Positions 31,649 through 42,000 of a DNA stretch of 64,000 nucleotides are shown piece after piece (position 1 is the first letter of the stretch; every line of letters starts with the position of its first letter). The stretch spans positions 1 to 64,000 of the forward strand of contig JPHH03000099.1 in NCBI GenBank assembly GCA_000750105.3. The letters are read 5' to 3'. A program made the translations under genes and the position numbers. The notes under the pieces were generated by a model. The model was not told the DNA's origin, made no database searches, and saw only the letters and a list, made by a program, of their open reading frames with translations. Source of the stretch: Tolypocladium sp. Sup5 PDA-1. Its lineage: Eukaryota; Ascomycota; Sordariomycetes; Hypocreales; Ophiocordycipitaceae.

Positions 31649-33435
31649 AATTTGTGGGGAGAGAACCTGCCGGGATAGGTCAATGCTCGATCGAACTTTG
31701 ATCGTGACATTAGACTATACTGTACGCCCAACCATTGATCATTTCATGGTGGGATTTGCCACTGGAGGAGGCAAAGATACATGGGAGCCTTCGTCTCATT
31801 GGGAGGGCTCATACATAGACTGATATCGGCATGCATGACAGCCAGAGAGACTGAAATGTAGAAGAGAAGACAGGAAGACAGGGTTTTCTTTTCAGTTTGA
31901 CTTTTGTGTTACACTGTAAATCAGCCTTCAGTATTGTGGCTTAAAATGGGACAAATGTACACGGACGCTGCGCTTCAAAATCTCATAGGAGTTTCATTAT
32001 CGCACCCTGAGGAATAAGTTCGGTCGTCCAATTTCTACCTCGCAAGGACACATTGGTAGTTTCCGAGCACAGGGCACCATTAACTCTCATGGGCCAGCAC
32101 AGCAGTCGGGATTGAGAGATGCCCAGTTTGTAGAGAGATATGCCCCATCAACCTCCACCGCCTAACCCTAAGCACCGAGCAGCTAGCTTGAAGCAGTAGG
32201 GTTTTGACGGTATTATCAGCGCGGAGGTCAGTTAGGGACGGCCAGAACCTCGCTCGTGCCACGACCGCTCGTGGCAAGAAGGCTTTAGCTGATACTTGCG
32301 GCTCGGGACAGCAGCCAGGCAAGGATATGTCGCCGTTTGGTTTGCTTGCGCCTAGAGGGCGGTCCCTTGAGCGGATGGGTGACCCCTTCAGGACTCCAGC
32401 GGCTCTTTAGACCCAAGACGCAACTCTTTTTTTGTTGTAATTCAGAGTAGCATAGATCCTCGTGTCGACCAGTCAACCCGGCCAAGAAATATCGTTGACT
32501 ACTGACACAATTCACGAACATACAATCTGGCTTGGACGACTTCAAAAAAAAAAAATGGGCGTGACTCCTCAGGGATGTCTTCTCCGCGCCTCCTCCGATC
32601 GCCAGGTAGCTACGATCAAAGCCTTGCAGCCATGGGGAAAACCCACAGGGGCGAAAACCCAAGGCGGCTGGGACGCTGTTTTCCGGAAGTCTGTTCCGTT
32701 CCGGGGTCATCAAGGAAAGCGCTGTACCATATTGACCCAGCGATTATGTGTGTTTGTATCGGGCTGGGCCCGGACAAAGAGCGGTGATGCGCGGCTGTGG
32801 CATGGCACCCAACTGTTTCACGTCTTCTTGTTCCTTCCGCTAGCTTCGCTACGCAAGACCATATCACTGGCCCCTTTGATTGAGGATTCCTCCATTGGCA
32901 TGCAAGGTCTCTTGTCGTTGGTCTACGGCCGGTTTCAGAGCCAGGCGGGGCCGCCAGGCGGGAGTTGATGGATGCGAAGTTACATTCCACGTACAGTAGC
33001 CTAGAACATGTCGCTGGAGACAAGACATTAACGTCAGCGTTGCCCTCTATGATGGCGCGGCAAATCTGGCGATTACGACTCGTTCACCAGCAACAATGCC
33101 TGCTTTCATCCAGGCCATCAGCGCCAGCACAGTGGCGGGCCTCCGACATTAATAGAGACCGTCTTTTTTTTTTTAGGGCAATGCTTCTTAGTGGTCAGAT
33201 TTGACTGCCACTTGTCAGTCGCGGCTTACGCAAGACACCATGTCAATGCAATGTCTCAAGGTATCAATTGCAGTCTCCCCCCACCCTCCCCCCGGCCGTA
33301 TAAAGAAGAAACTAGTCTGGAAATCAAAAATCCATTCACGGAAACGGACAACGTCGTATACCGCAACTGTCCGGAGCAGAATCGTATTGCTCTTCGAAAC
33401 GTATCATCCCTCAACCGCAACTCGCCGCACACACG
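31649..33435. other. No recognisable gene
   Basis: No supported frame. Several homopolymers (A12 near 32545, T11 near 33164). The final 150 bases include TATA-like gtataaag at 33298 upstream of the SET gene and would be its promoter. Confidence 0.4.
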
Positions 33436-34910
33436 ATGGGGATAGACGCTGGTTTCGATATGGTTCCTCAGCTGACCGACGGGGCGCTAGATAGGGACAA
33501 GTGGGCCAAATTCATCGACTTCATCAAAAAACATTATCGAGACGATGACCGAGTCGAGACTAAGCCCAACTATGTCCTATTCAAGGCGGGAGAGCACCCG
33601 AAGCTTCCGCTTGAGGGCCACAAGTTCTTACGCTTCAGTTCAAAGATTTCTGGCAGTATCGCCAAGGAAACTCGAGTGGAGGACTACATTCGTCAAGTTA
33701 CCCTGCAGGCAAAGCTTCGCTTTGGCTCACAAATTCATGACTGGGACGAGGCTCGCGATCAGTGTGGTCACTACAATTGGGAACGTGTCCATACGTCGAT
33801 CAGATCGTACGAACAGGTGGGTCTCCCTGTATCCCAACTGCTCTCTTCAACGCTGCTGTTGTTGCTGCTTACCGCTCGTGATAGCCCGATGAGCCAAAAA
33901 TACCGACATCGATCGCCAGCTTTGTGTTTGGCGTTGATCCACTCCAGGAACTGAACGTGCCTCTGTTTGAGGTTCGCTCCATGCCCCGCAGAGGACGTGG
34001 CCTTGTGGCGCGGTTCAACATTGCAAAGGGCACCAGAATTCTTCTTGAGAAGCCTCTTCTCACTATCCAAAGCATGCCACCAGAACCACTGGAGATTACA
34101 TTGGCATCGAAATTAAAGTCACTATCAAAAGCTGAGCAACGGCAATTCCTCTCACTTCACAACCACTTTCCGGGAAAGTACCCATTTGGCGGAATCGCGA
34201 AGACAAACGCTCTCCCATGTGGGAGTGGCTCGAGTACTGGTGGAGTATATTCTACCATCTGTCGCATCAACCATAGTTGTTTACCAAACTCGCACAACAA
34301 TTGGAACAGCGACGTGGCGCACGAGACCATCCATGCTGTCCGACCCATCATGTCTGGAGAAGAGATCACAATTTCGTATGACAAGGGAGGCCCGTCTAGT
34401 GCTCGGCAAACGAGGTTAAGGCAGGCTTTCGGCTTCGATTGTAGCTGCAGCGTTTGCTCACTTCCTCTACATGAGCTTCATATCAGCGATGCTCGACGTT
34501 CACAGATACAGCGTCTGGACGACACTATTGGCGATCCGTTTCGGATGAGGTCCAACCCGGCTGCCAGTTTAGCAGATTGCCATTCCTTACTGCAAGTCTT
34601 GGAGGAGGAATATCGCGGCAGCGCCAGTGCCTTGCTCATGAGGCTCTATTACGACGCATTTCAGATTGCCATCGGGCATGGCGACAAGGGACGAGCTGTT
34701 GCGTTTGCAGAACGTGCATATAAGGCGAGAGCGGTATGTGAAGGCGACGATAGCCCGGACACAAGGAGGATCAAATGTCTTATGGAAAATCCGGCTGCAC
34801 ATGCAAACTTCGGAGGTTGTTCTATGCGTTGGGAAACTAAGAAAAAGTCGACGCCGAAGGGTGTCGACGCAGTGGAGTTTGAGAGATGGTTATGGAGGAA
34901 AAGTGGGTAG
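33436..34910 (+). CDS. SET-domain protein (SMYD-like, lysine methyltransferase candidate)
   Basis: Two exons, 33436-33816 and 33885-34910, with a phase-0 68-nt intron (CAG|GTGGGT, TAG acceptor) give 468 aa. The N-terminal 127 residues form a separate conserved-looking region (WAKFIDFIKKHYRDDDRVE). The SET domain begins near VRSMPRRGRGLVARFNIAKG, contains the pseudoknot motif RINHSCLPNSHNNW (about residue 255) and EEITISYDKG, followed by the post-SET cysteines FDCSCSVC. The remaining C-terminus has a TPR-like helical stretch (LLMRLYYDAFQIAIGHGDKG). This arrangement is typical of the large fungal group of SET proteins with unknown substrates, often methylating non-histone proteins. No lesions. 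It is unrelated in sequence to the ASH1-type gene at 8.2 kb. Confidence 0.85.
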
Positions 34911-35985
34911 ATAAAATGTCAAATCAATCCTCATCTTTGCGGGAAGGGCTTTAAACTCCAAGCGCCCTCATGGTTGACTTATCCATCCAGATTAAGACTA
35001 GAGCATTTATACTGGATCAGCACGGCTATCATATACTAGACTTGCGAGGTCATGCGACAAGTTTGGGCCATCGCTCTCGAGATCATTCCCGCATTCGTCG
35101 CTTTCAGCCACCTCTGAGTCTGTCTCCGACCCGTCATATGTCCTCAGCCTGGACATGCCACTCTGGAGGCTCGGTTTGGGACAGAAATGGCCGCAAAAGC
35201 GATGGAGATTGTCGCGTAACCTCCGCCGCTTCCTTTTTAGCCTCAAGGTGACTGCCGAGGTCTTACTGGGTACCATTGTTATGGAGTTGACGTTTCGCCC
35301 ATCTGAGTCATTGGGTAACTTCTTGACTTCTGTGTAGTCAAGGCTCTGGGAGTAGTATCAGGTGATAGCTCTTCAGAAAGGCGGTGGCCGGAGGAGACTG
35401 CACCCAAGCGGATATGGCCGTTATCCTGAGGCGGCGAAAAGTACGGGGCCAAGTACACACACACAGACACACACACACACACACAATTTATTCCGCCAGT
35501 TGGCCTACCAGCCAATAGGGCCACTATATGCTATTGTACATGTCCATTTCCCAAGCTTTGCCATGATGTCCTAACAGCCCATACAGTGTCTACTACTAGC
35601 TTTGTCTCTTTGTTTTCCATCTTTCCGTGGGATCTCGCGGGGTTTTGTATTATTAGCAAGCTGGCTTGAAGGTTATTCTTCAAGTGTTCAGAGTCCTATC
35701 TACCTTTCATGCCTTCACATGACGGATGTGGTGAGCATTACTAGTGTGCTGCAGAACCTTAAATCATCAGCACACTCCCGAATCTATGGGATGTGCCAAG
35801 CATATTAACTTTCCATATATCCACTACTATCGGGAAAATTTGAGCTCAGAAAGTTTAAATGGCCAGTGAGGAAGAGCTCGGTGGCTTGTTTCCTTCAGGA
35901 GGTAAATATATGATGGGCATTACACCCTCAGGTGCTTTCACAATGCCGTCTTTGGGTTCTTCCGTTACACTTTACCGCATTCGCT
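34911..35985. other. Intergenic; small minus ORF and microsatellite
   Basis: A minus-strand frame at 35007-35276 has a charged, coding-like tail (YDGSETDSEVAESDECGND) and could be the last exon of an unseen gene, but no splice partner is evident. An (AC)n tract lies at 35455-35485. Confidence 0.35.
35455..35485. repeat. (AC)n microsatellite
   Basis: About 31 bp of AC dinucleotides with one AG interruption. Confidence 0.9.
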
Positions 35986-36860
35986 ATGGCTTCAGACTTC
36001 CAGCAACAGAAACAACCTCTTCAGTATCATCTGTTTGATCCTAAGGATGAGAAACGAGAATTTGTATGGCGATGTTTCGACGACATACCTACGCTTCTCG
36101 CCCGAATGCACGACGTTAATTGTTGTGGCAAGACTACAAGCAAAGAAGTAGCCTCTAGTGCTGCTGCAGCCGATCACTGCAAGGGTAGACTTATTCTCAA
36201 TGTCGCCACCCTCCGCAGCAAATCTGCTCAACCAAGCTTTCCAGTGGGACTTGGCGCGGAATGAGAGCGACAATCTCATGTCGTGGACTAGTTCCATACT
36301 TTTTCTCCTCCTGTACGGGCTGTACAGACATTCTAGTCAACGGTGCGGCCGAACGCCGCTGTCGGAGATATACATCTGCGTCATTGACACAAGGGACTTC
36401 CCTCGCGGAACCTTCGTGCAGGATTTACCTCTCATTAGAGCTTACCAGCACGAGCCACACCCCCCCAAGCAAAGGTTACTGGCTTCCCGATCTACAAATA
36501 AAGGAGAGGGGCGAGTTTTACTTCGGAGAGTATCTTTCACAGGGTAGACTCGACATTTCAAGACGGTCTTGCCATACTTCGCTTAAACAACTGATCGACT
36601 TAGGGGTTACTGAGCTCTGCCCCGGTCTGTCGGATATGCTTACACCGGGCAGTTAGGCCAAACTAGTCGTCGCGTTGCGCAAGAGGAACCTTTTTGTTCC
36701 TGGAGTTCCGCGTGCATCGCCTTACGAGGTGCGGAAGGCAATTACCATAGAGGAAGCATGTTTCGGGGACACTTTCGCTCTACCAGTGTCGATGATGCGT
36801 CTCGCTCTGCGCGCAAGACCAAGAGGGGACCTGGTGATATCAAGGGCTTTAATGTGTTGC
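35986..36860 (+). pseudogene. DUF7587-type fungal protein, broken
   Basis: The ATG at 35986 opens MASDFQQQKQPLQYHLFDPK, then FVWRCFDDIPTLLARMHDV. After KTTSKEVASSAAAADHCK the frame must move (short 34-nt GTAGAC...CGCAG gap or an indel) to NLLNQAFQWDLARNESDNLM and SWTSSILFLLLYGLYRH, SEIYICVIDTRDFPRGTFVQ. A run of seven C at 36462-36468 then shifts the frame to LQIKERGEFYFGEYLSQGRL and SLKQLIDLGVTELCP. A TAG at 36654 precedes the C-terminal RKAITIEEACFGDTFALPVS. This is the domain order of DUF7587 proteins, a large fungal family with no known biochemical function that often expands in accessory regions. At least one frameshift and one stop make it a pseudogene, though the C7 shift could be a sequencing error. 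Confidence 0.65.
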
Positions 36861-37371
36861 TTCTCAGGTGAGTGTGGACAATGGGCTCTAACATTCTGCG
36901 AGATCTGCTCATGTTAGTAGAGGAGGAGTTAAGTGAGTTGTGTAAGACAAAGACGTTCGAGGGCAGTAGCCACATGAGCACATAATTCCCTTCCTAGATA
37001 GAAAATGCAGGCGCTCGTTCGATCCTGTTTCCATCACAGCTTGTTGCACTTACGCGCAGCGTTCCAGGATCACTGTACCCTAGCGGTGCTCTCTTTGTCC
37101 ATTGGCCCGTCGGTGTTGTACGGATAGCCTCGGTGACGTGATTGCGTCCATGAACGTCACCCTGGCCCGGCATAACCTGCTATCGGCTGAAGCGGCGAGC
37201 TCGTGAGGAAATTGTCCCCAGTCAGCACAGCTGGGCCTGCCGGGGGGTTCCTTCCGTCGACCGTTGCAGCGGCTTCAGGAAGGTGTCTAACCCTGCAATT
37301 CAGGTAATAATAGTTTAATTTGAAGTAACTTGTATACTGTTTGACTTGCCCAGTCAAGCCTTTCTTCTAAG
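36861..37371. other. No gene seen
   Basis: No protein-like frame; it is the 3' side of the minus-strand split gene fragment. Confidence 0.35.
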
Positions 37372-37908
37372 CTATCTTGAGATTGTAATCCATACAACCC
37401 GCCCTAACAATGCCACCCTTACCACCATCTTTTCCCAACACTGTGCCCCAGCTTCCCACATGATGCGTTGGCATTCATTTACCAACTCATCTCGCCGCGT
37501 AGTATTGTCTGGGTAGATCCCACCGGGTATAGGAGGCTCTATACCTGAGCACTGTCGATTGTTGGTGATGTTGAATGTATACTCGATGTTTTCGTGTCCA
37601 TCACGGATACACTGGACATACTCCTCGCCCGGTATCATATATATATACCTAGAGATCCATCGCAGAAATACGAGGCATAGTTCAAGAGTAAAGTATCATT
37701 TACTTTCTTCTCGGTCTTCTCGTGACAATCTTGTAACTGAACTTCTGCCGTCTCCGAAGGATATGTTGTAGCCCTCGACCTTGTCGCTGAGGACGATGGA
37801 AGAACAATACAACTGCTCGCAGTTGACGACTTAGCTACGGTGTCCGTTGCTTCCCCAAGTGTAGAGGCGGATGACGGACATGATGCTGAGGTCTTGGCTG
37901 ATTCAGAG
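37372..37908 (-). pseudogene. 3' part of the split secreted-protein gene
   Basis: Read on the minus strand from the transposon junction, the frame continues Ser/Thr-rich sequence (SESAKTSASCPSSASTLGEA), reaches QLQDCHEKTEKK, and then crosses a probable 54-nt intron (GTAAAT donor, CTCTAG acceptor). It then reads PGEEYVQCIRDGHENIEYTF, GGIYPDNTTRRDELVNECQR and IMWEAGAQCWEKMV, ending at 37372. Cysteines recur every 20-35 residues, as in extracellular proteins. The frame is in phase with the signal-peptide fragment at 22318-22442 when the hAT elements and the inversion are removed computationally. A further intron near the 3' end (GTAAGG ... GATAG) is possible. Family not recognised; no enzymatic motif seen. 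In the present arrangement it has no start codon or signal peptide and should be silent. Confidence 0.65.
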
Positions 37909-37916
37909 GCTGACTT
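37909..37916. repeat. 8-bp flank of hAT copy 2, inner side (GCTGACTT)
   Basis: Its reverse complement AAGTCAGC matches the outer flank of copy 1 (AAGGCAGC) at 7 of 8 positions. It has no similarity to the outer flank of copy 2. Confidence 0.75.
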
Positions 37917-40498
37917 CAGGCTTTCTATCCATAAGCGTATGGATTAAGTTAATCCATATGGAACGTTCCATATGGATTAACCGTATTCCATATGAGATGA
38001 CTGTATTCCATACGTATGGAAATACACCGGAAAATTGTTTATCCTTGTGTATCTTGGGGGATCCAGCGCGATGTCCGGTACCCCTTGATTTCCGTTAGGA
38101 ATCGCGTCTCCATTCAATTCGGCCAGCAATACAGCAAATGTCCTCCCTCGCTTCGATTGCCTCCAGCGACCGCGCGCTCTCTGTAGCGTCTGTTTCGTCA
38201 GCCTCTGAGCTGCCGTCATCTGCGAGCTCTGCTCCGCAAAATGCGTCAAGCTCCAACGGTCGGACGACGCGAAAACGCAAGACAACCGCAAACACTTGGG
38301 CCCATGCACGCGAACCTCAAAACTCAGAGCCAGCCCGTTGCCCTCGCAAAAATGAGAAGATCTACTACTGCATACACTGTATAGATCCGACCTATTCGAC
38401 GACTGTCTCAACTACCTTCCGCCATCACTTGTTCAAAGTCCACGGGATTGAGTTGGACGCCCACGACCACCCTGTCAAGAAGCAGCGCGACAGCCTTATT
38501 CAGGATGCTTTCGCAAAAGCCGGAGAGGTAAGTGCTGCAAAGCAGTTGATGATGCAGGAAGACACTCTCAGAGCTGCAGTCAATCGGAAGGCCGCACTCG
38601 AGGCTCTGGTCCAGCTCGTCACCGTCCGCAACCTCTCCTACAATTGCAGTTCTTGGCCAGAGCTGCACGCGCTTATCGGCGCTATCAACTACACCGCGGA
38701 AGGCATCATTAGCCTCTCCCACGGTTCCATCCAAAAGCTTGTCTCCAATTCCTATTGTGTGCACAAGGATATCCTGCGGAGAAGGCTACAGTCCTCGCCA
38801 TCAAAGCTCCATTTGTCTGCCGACGTCTGGACAGCTCCGAATCACAAAGCCTTCCTTGGTACTTGTGTTAAATTTGTTGATCCAGAGTCCAAAGAGACAT
38901 TACAGGCCTTGTTGGCCTTGTCCGAGCTGCCAGGCCTCGATGGGCCTGGTAGCCATGGCGGAGCTGAGCAATGGAAGCTTCTGCGGCACGTTCTCGAAGA
39001 CTACAACATTTGGAACAAGATCGGCTTCTACACCGGCGACAACCACGGCTCTAACGACAAGCTCTGCCGTTTGCTTGGCGAGCATCTACAAGCGAGGGGC
39101 ATCAATTGGGAGCCAAGGAAGCAGAGGATTCGATGCCATGGTCATGTCATTAACCTCGCTGTTCAGGCCTTCCTTTTCATGGACTCCAAAGAAGCTGCAC
39201 GAGCCGCTCTAGAGCAGATGGAGGGCGACGACGAAATTGCGTTTGGTGCCGACTTTGCACAGCGAGTCAAGGCGCAAAGAGCGCTAGGGTGGCGTCGACT
39301 AGGGCCTCTTGGAAAAATCCACAACATCTCGGTCCACATGCGCGAGAACGAATACCGGTGGAATCTCTTCAAGAAGCGCGCTGGCCGGTCGCTAGGGCTG
39401 GACAACGATACGCGCTGGAACTCATGGTTTCTACTGCTGGACGTTGCCCTCAATCTCCAGGAGCATGTGGAGTGGTACCAGAGAAGATATTATGAGAACC
39501 TACGGGACGACTATCTCGCCCCTAACGAGTGGAGTATCCTAAGGGAAACGCGCACTTTCCTTCAACCATTCTGGAAGATCACTCAGCTTACAGAGGGTCG
39601 CTATGCCACCCTCGACCGCACGCTCTTCACTATGGACATCCTTCATAGGCATTACACACAGGCTTTCCAAAAGCACCAGGACAACCATGCACTCCGTAGC
39701 TGCATCGCTGCCTCTTGGGCTGTATTTGACAAGTATTACCAGCTTACGGATGAGAGCCCTGCCTATGGCGCGGCAATGATGCTTCATCCGTCACGCCGTA
39801 TGGCCCACGTCAAAAAGAACTGGCCCAAGTCGTGGCACAAACCAGTACTTGATAGCGTGACGAAGTACTGGGAGGACTACTACCAGACGCTGCCGATTAC
39901 CACCACAACGCCCGAACTACGAGACAAACTGCAGCCACCCGATGAGTATGAATTGCTCGCTCGAGAGCTCGATGTCGTTCGCCCGGCAATGAACGAGCTC
40001 GATGAGTACAAATCCTTCATCACACAAACGCCAGTCGCTATCGACTGCTCCCCGCTTAGTTGGTGGCTCCGAGAAGAACAGCAACAGCGGTACCCCCGTC
40101 TCTCCAAAATGGCCGTCGATATCCTTTCAGCGCCTGCTATGTCCGCCGAGCCAGAGCGTGTCTTTTCTGGTGCACGGCGTACGATATCCTGGGATAGATG
40201 TCAGCTAGGAAGTCGCACAATCGAGAAGGGGGAGTGCATGAAGAGCTGGATCAAAAGCGGCATCACACAGGGGATCCCTGTTGAACTGATCGAAGCAGAG
40301 AGCGAAGAAAACGACGATGGTATGGCCAGATGGCGGGAAACCACGCCTGCTGCCTAAGAAGGGCTGTGGTGTACGGGGAAAAAATTGGCGTCATTTTCTG
40401 TATTCCATACGCATGGAATAAGCTTCCATACGAAGGGAAATTCGTAATCCATACGAGAAATGTTCCATATGGAATATGGAATATGGATAGAAAGCCTG
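37917..40498 (+). mobile_element. hAT DNA transposon, full length, copy 2
   Basis: The element is 2,582 bp with the same 17-bp inverted ends as copy 1 (CAGGCTTTCTATCCATA at 37917-37933; complement at 40482-40498) and the same subterminal palindromic arrays. It is in the opposite orientation to copy 1, separated from it by 12,892 bp. The flanking 8-bp sequences (GCTGACTT and GGTGGTGG) differ from each other. Confidence 0.92.
38138..40357 (+). CDS. hAT-family transposase (copy 2)
   Basis: The 739-aa product is identical to that of copy 1 and has the same BED-like finger, catalytic Asp blocks (LSADVWTAPNHK, YTGDNHGSNDK), RCHGHVINLAVQAF signature and C-terminal dimerisation domain. It is uninterrupted. 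Together the two copies form a potentially active family whose ends are also intact, so either transposase could mobilise either element. Confidence 0.93.
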   Translation: MSSLASIASSDRALSVASVSSASELPSSASSAPQNASSSNGRTTRKRKTTANTWAHAREPQNSEPARCPRKNEKIYYCIHCIDPTYSTTVSTTFRHHLFKVHGIELDAHDHPVKKQRDSLIQDAFAKAGEVSAAKQLMMQEDTLRAAVNRKAALEALVQLVTVRNLSYNCSSWPELHALIGAINYTAEGIISLSHGSIQKLVSNSYCVHKDILRRRLQSSPSKLHLSADVWTAPNHKAFLGTCVKFVDPESKETLQALLALSELPGLDGPGSHGGAEQWKLLRHVLEDYNIWNKIGFYTGDNHGSNDKLCRLLGEHLQARGINWEPRKQRIRCHGHVINLAVQAFLFMDSKEAARAALEQMEGDDEIAFGADFAQRVKAQRALGWRRLGPLGKIHNISVHMRENEYRWNLFKKRAGRSLGLDNDTRWNSWFLLLDVALNLQEHVEWYQRRYYENLRDDYLAPNEWSILRETRTFLQPFWKITQLTEGRYATLDRTLFTMDILHRHYTQAFQKHQDNHALRSCIAASWAVFDKYYQLTDESPAYGAAMMLHPSRRMAHVKKNWPKSWHKPVLDSVTKYWEDYYQTLPITTTTPELRDKLQPPDEYELLARELDVVRPAMNELDEYKSFITQTPVAIDCSPLSWWLREEQQQRYPRLSKMAVDILSAPAMSAEPERVFSGARRTISWDRCQLGSRTIEKGECMKSWIKSGITQGIPVELIEAESEENDDGMARWRETTPAA

Positions 40499-40506
40499 GG
40501 TGGTGG
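40499..40506. repeat. 8-bp flank of hAT copy 2, outer side (GGTGGTGG)
   Basis: Exact reverse complement of the inner flank of copy 1 (25025-25032). Confidence 0.78.
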
Positions 40507-40610
40507 ATTGACTTCGGAAGACTTACAGGACATTTATAGATCCATTCCCCCCCTTGGGCTGACGGGGTTTGGCAAGACAAGGCCCCTCGTTGTAGCATCT
40601 GGGCCTCCCG
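40499..40610 (+). pseudogene. 3' fragment of the second interrupted reading frame
   Basis: The frame continues GGGLTSEDLQDIYRSIPPLG then LTGFGKTRPLVVASGPPAVL and loses protein-like character after about 40610, where ggcctcccgcagtgttgt is repeated twice. It is in phase with the minus-strand fragment ending at 25025 when the segment between the transposons is reversed. No family recognised. Confidence 0.33.
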
Positions 40611-41639
40611 CAGTGTTGTCTCCTTGGCCTCCCGCAGTGTTGTTCAGTTCAGTTCAGTTTATTCCTACTCGGTTATGGCCGCGTTTATGTATGCAGCTAT
40701 GCCCGGCTAGCCGGGTTTGTGGACAGCCGACGCGTCCGTTGAAGACGCCTCACTTCGCCCTGTGGTTGAAACAAGGCCAGCTGTCCCCAAAATTCCCGCT
40801 TTGTGGTCTGACTTCTATCAACGACAACTGTACATGCTTCTGTTGGAGAAGTGTTGTGCTTGATGTCTGTGTGTCTGCCCTTCAAGTTTTGTCTGCCGCT
40901 GAAGAAACCATCTGCCTGTAACCATGTGTTTAGGCTCTCTCGATTGATTCAACCATACATATGTTGCGACTTTATACCTAGATTCTCCCCCCAGCAATCG
41001 GCTTCGTCTGTCCGCTTCTCATCCTTGCAACCCGTAGGTTTGATATGTCGTTGTAGTTTCGTTGCCTCCTGCTGGGTTCCTATGTAGCTGTGTGCTTGCG
41101 TCTTTCGACCAGCAACGCCAGCACCAGCGTTCGCCAAAGTCCAGCTCCTTAGAGTGCAATGCTCCACTCGGTTCGAGTTGTCGAATTACTAGGCATGAGA
41201 GCTCCTGCGTGAAGGTTCGCAGACATCGCGGTGCACCTCGCTGGATGGAATTATGCTCCTTTCGAAGGCACGGAATAGGGATATCGGGCAATAGGGTCAC
41301 GGATAGCATAGTGGCCGTAGGGGAAATGCTGGAGTGGATGAGTGATGCGATAATCAAAGAGGCAGAGAGCTGGGACTGGGGTAACGCATAAGAATTCTAG
41401 ATCACAGATTGGCGAAGACGAAGGGGGCGATTGCGCGCTTGCACAAGCTTCTCAGATTCTGATCAAGCTGGACGCCCATCAACTCTTCGACGGTAGGCGA
41501 TGGGCCGGTTTCCATGCAGGCAGCCGAGCGCAATGCGAAGTTCGTCCTCGATTGCGCCCATTCTCGTTCCTCCTCGGGGATGCAGGCGAGAACACGGAGG
41601 TCTTCGGTAGTCCTGGCGGTGGGGTTGGGTGATGGTGCT
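40611..41639. other. No recognisable gene
   Basis: Degenerate frames on both strands (for example 41062-41391 plus). A triple ttcag repeat lies near 40641-40658. Confidence 0.35.
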
Positions 41640-42000
41640 CACTACCTGTTGCGCCCTTTTTCTTCTCTGATGCTGCTCGAGATTTCGGGCTTTCACACGT
41701 TCGCACGACACCGTCCCTCGTCTATGTCCCATGTGACAATAAGCTTTATATGCTCTTCTAGCCAGTCAAGGCCATGCAAAAATGAGTTGCGGAGCCACGT
41801 CGGCCTGTTTGTCATGCTTTCCTGTGTCTAGTGTCGGTCCTTCGTCGAGGAACCTCCGATGCTGCCGCATTGCTGCGTTGGCTGGCCATTTGGATTGACT
41901 CCGCCGACTTTTCTCATCTCGTTGGAATCTTCGCGTTTGCAACAGGCGACAAGACCGCCGTATAGCATCTTGGCCTTGTAGTCCTGCTGTTTGCGCATTT
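41640..42000 (-). repeat. Dispersed repeat, copy C (minus orientation)
   Basis: On the minus strand it matches copies A, B and D: actacaaggccaag, gcggtcttgtcgcctgttgc, gcagcatcggaggttcctcg, gaaggaccgacac, gttgctccgcaactc, gtgcgaacgtgtgaaagccc and gcagcatcagagaag ... gcgcaacaggt. It is the copy whose minus-strand frame has most protein-like content (ERVKARNLEQHQRRKRAQQ) but is still interrupted. Confidence 0.65.

Noticed and set aside
35455..35485. AC-repeat tract as a functional element
   Set aside because: An ordinary microsatellite; listed only as a repeat.
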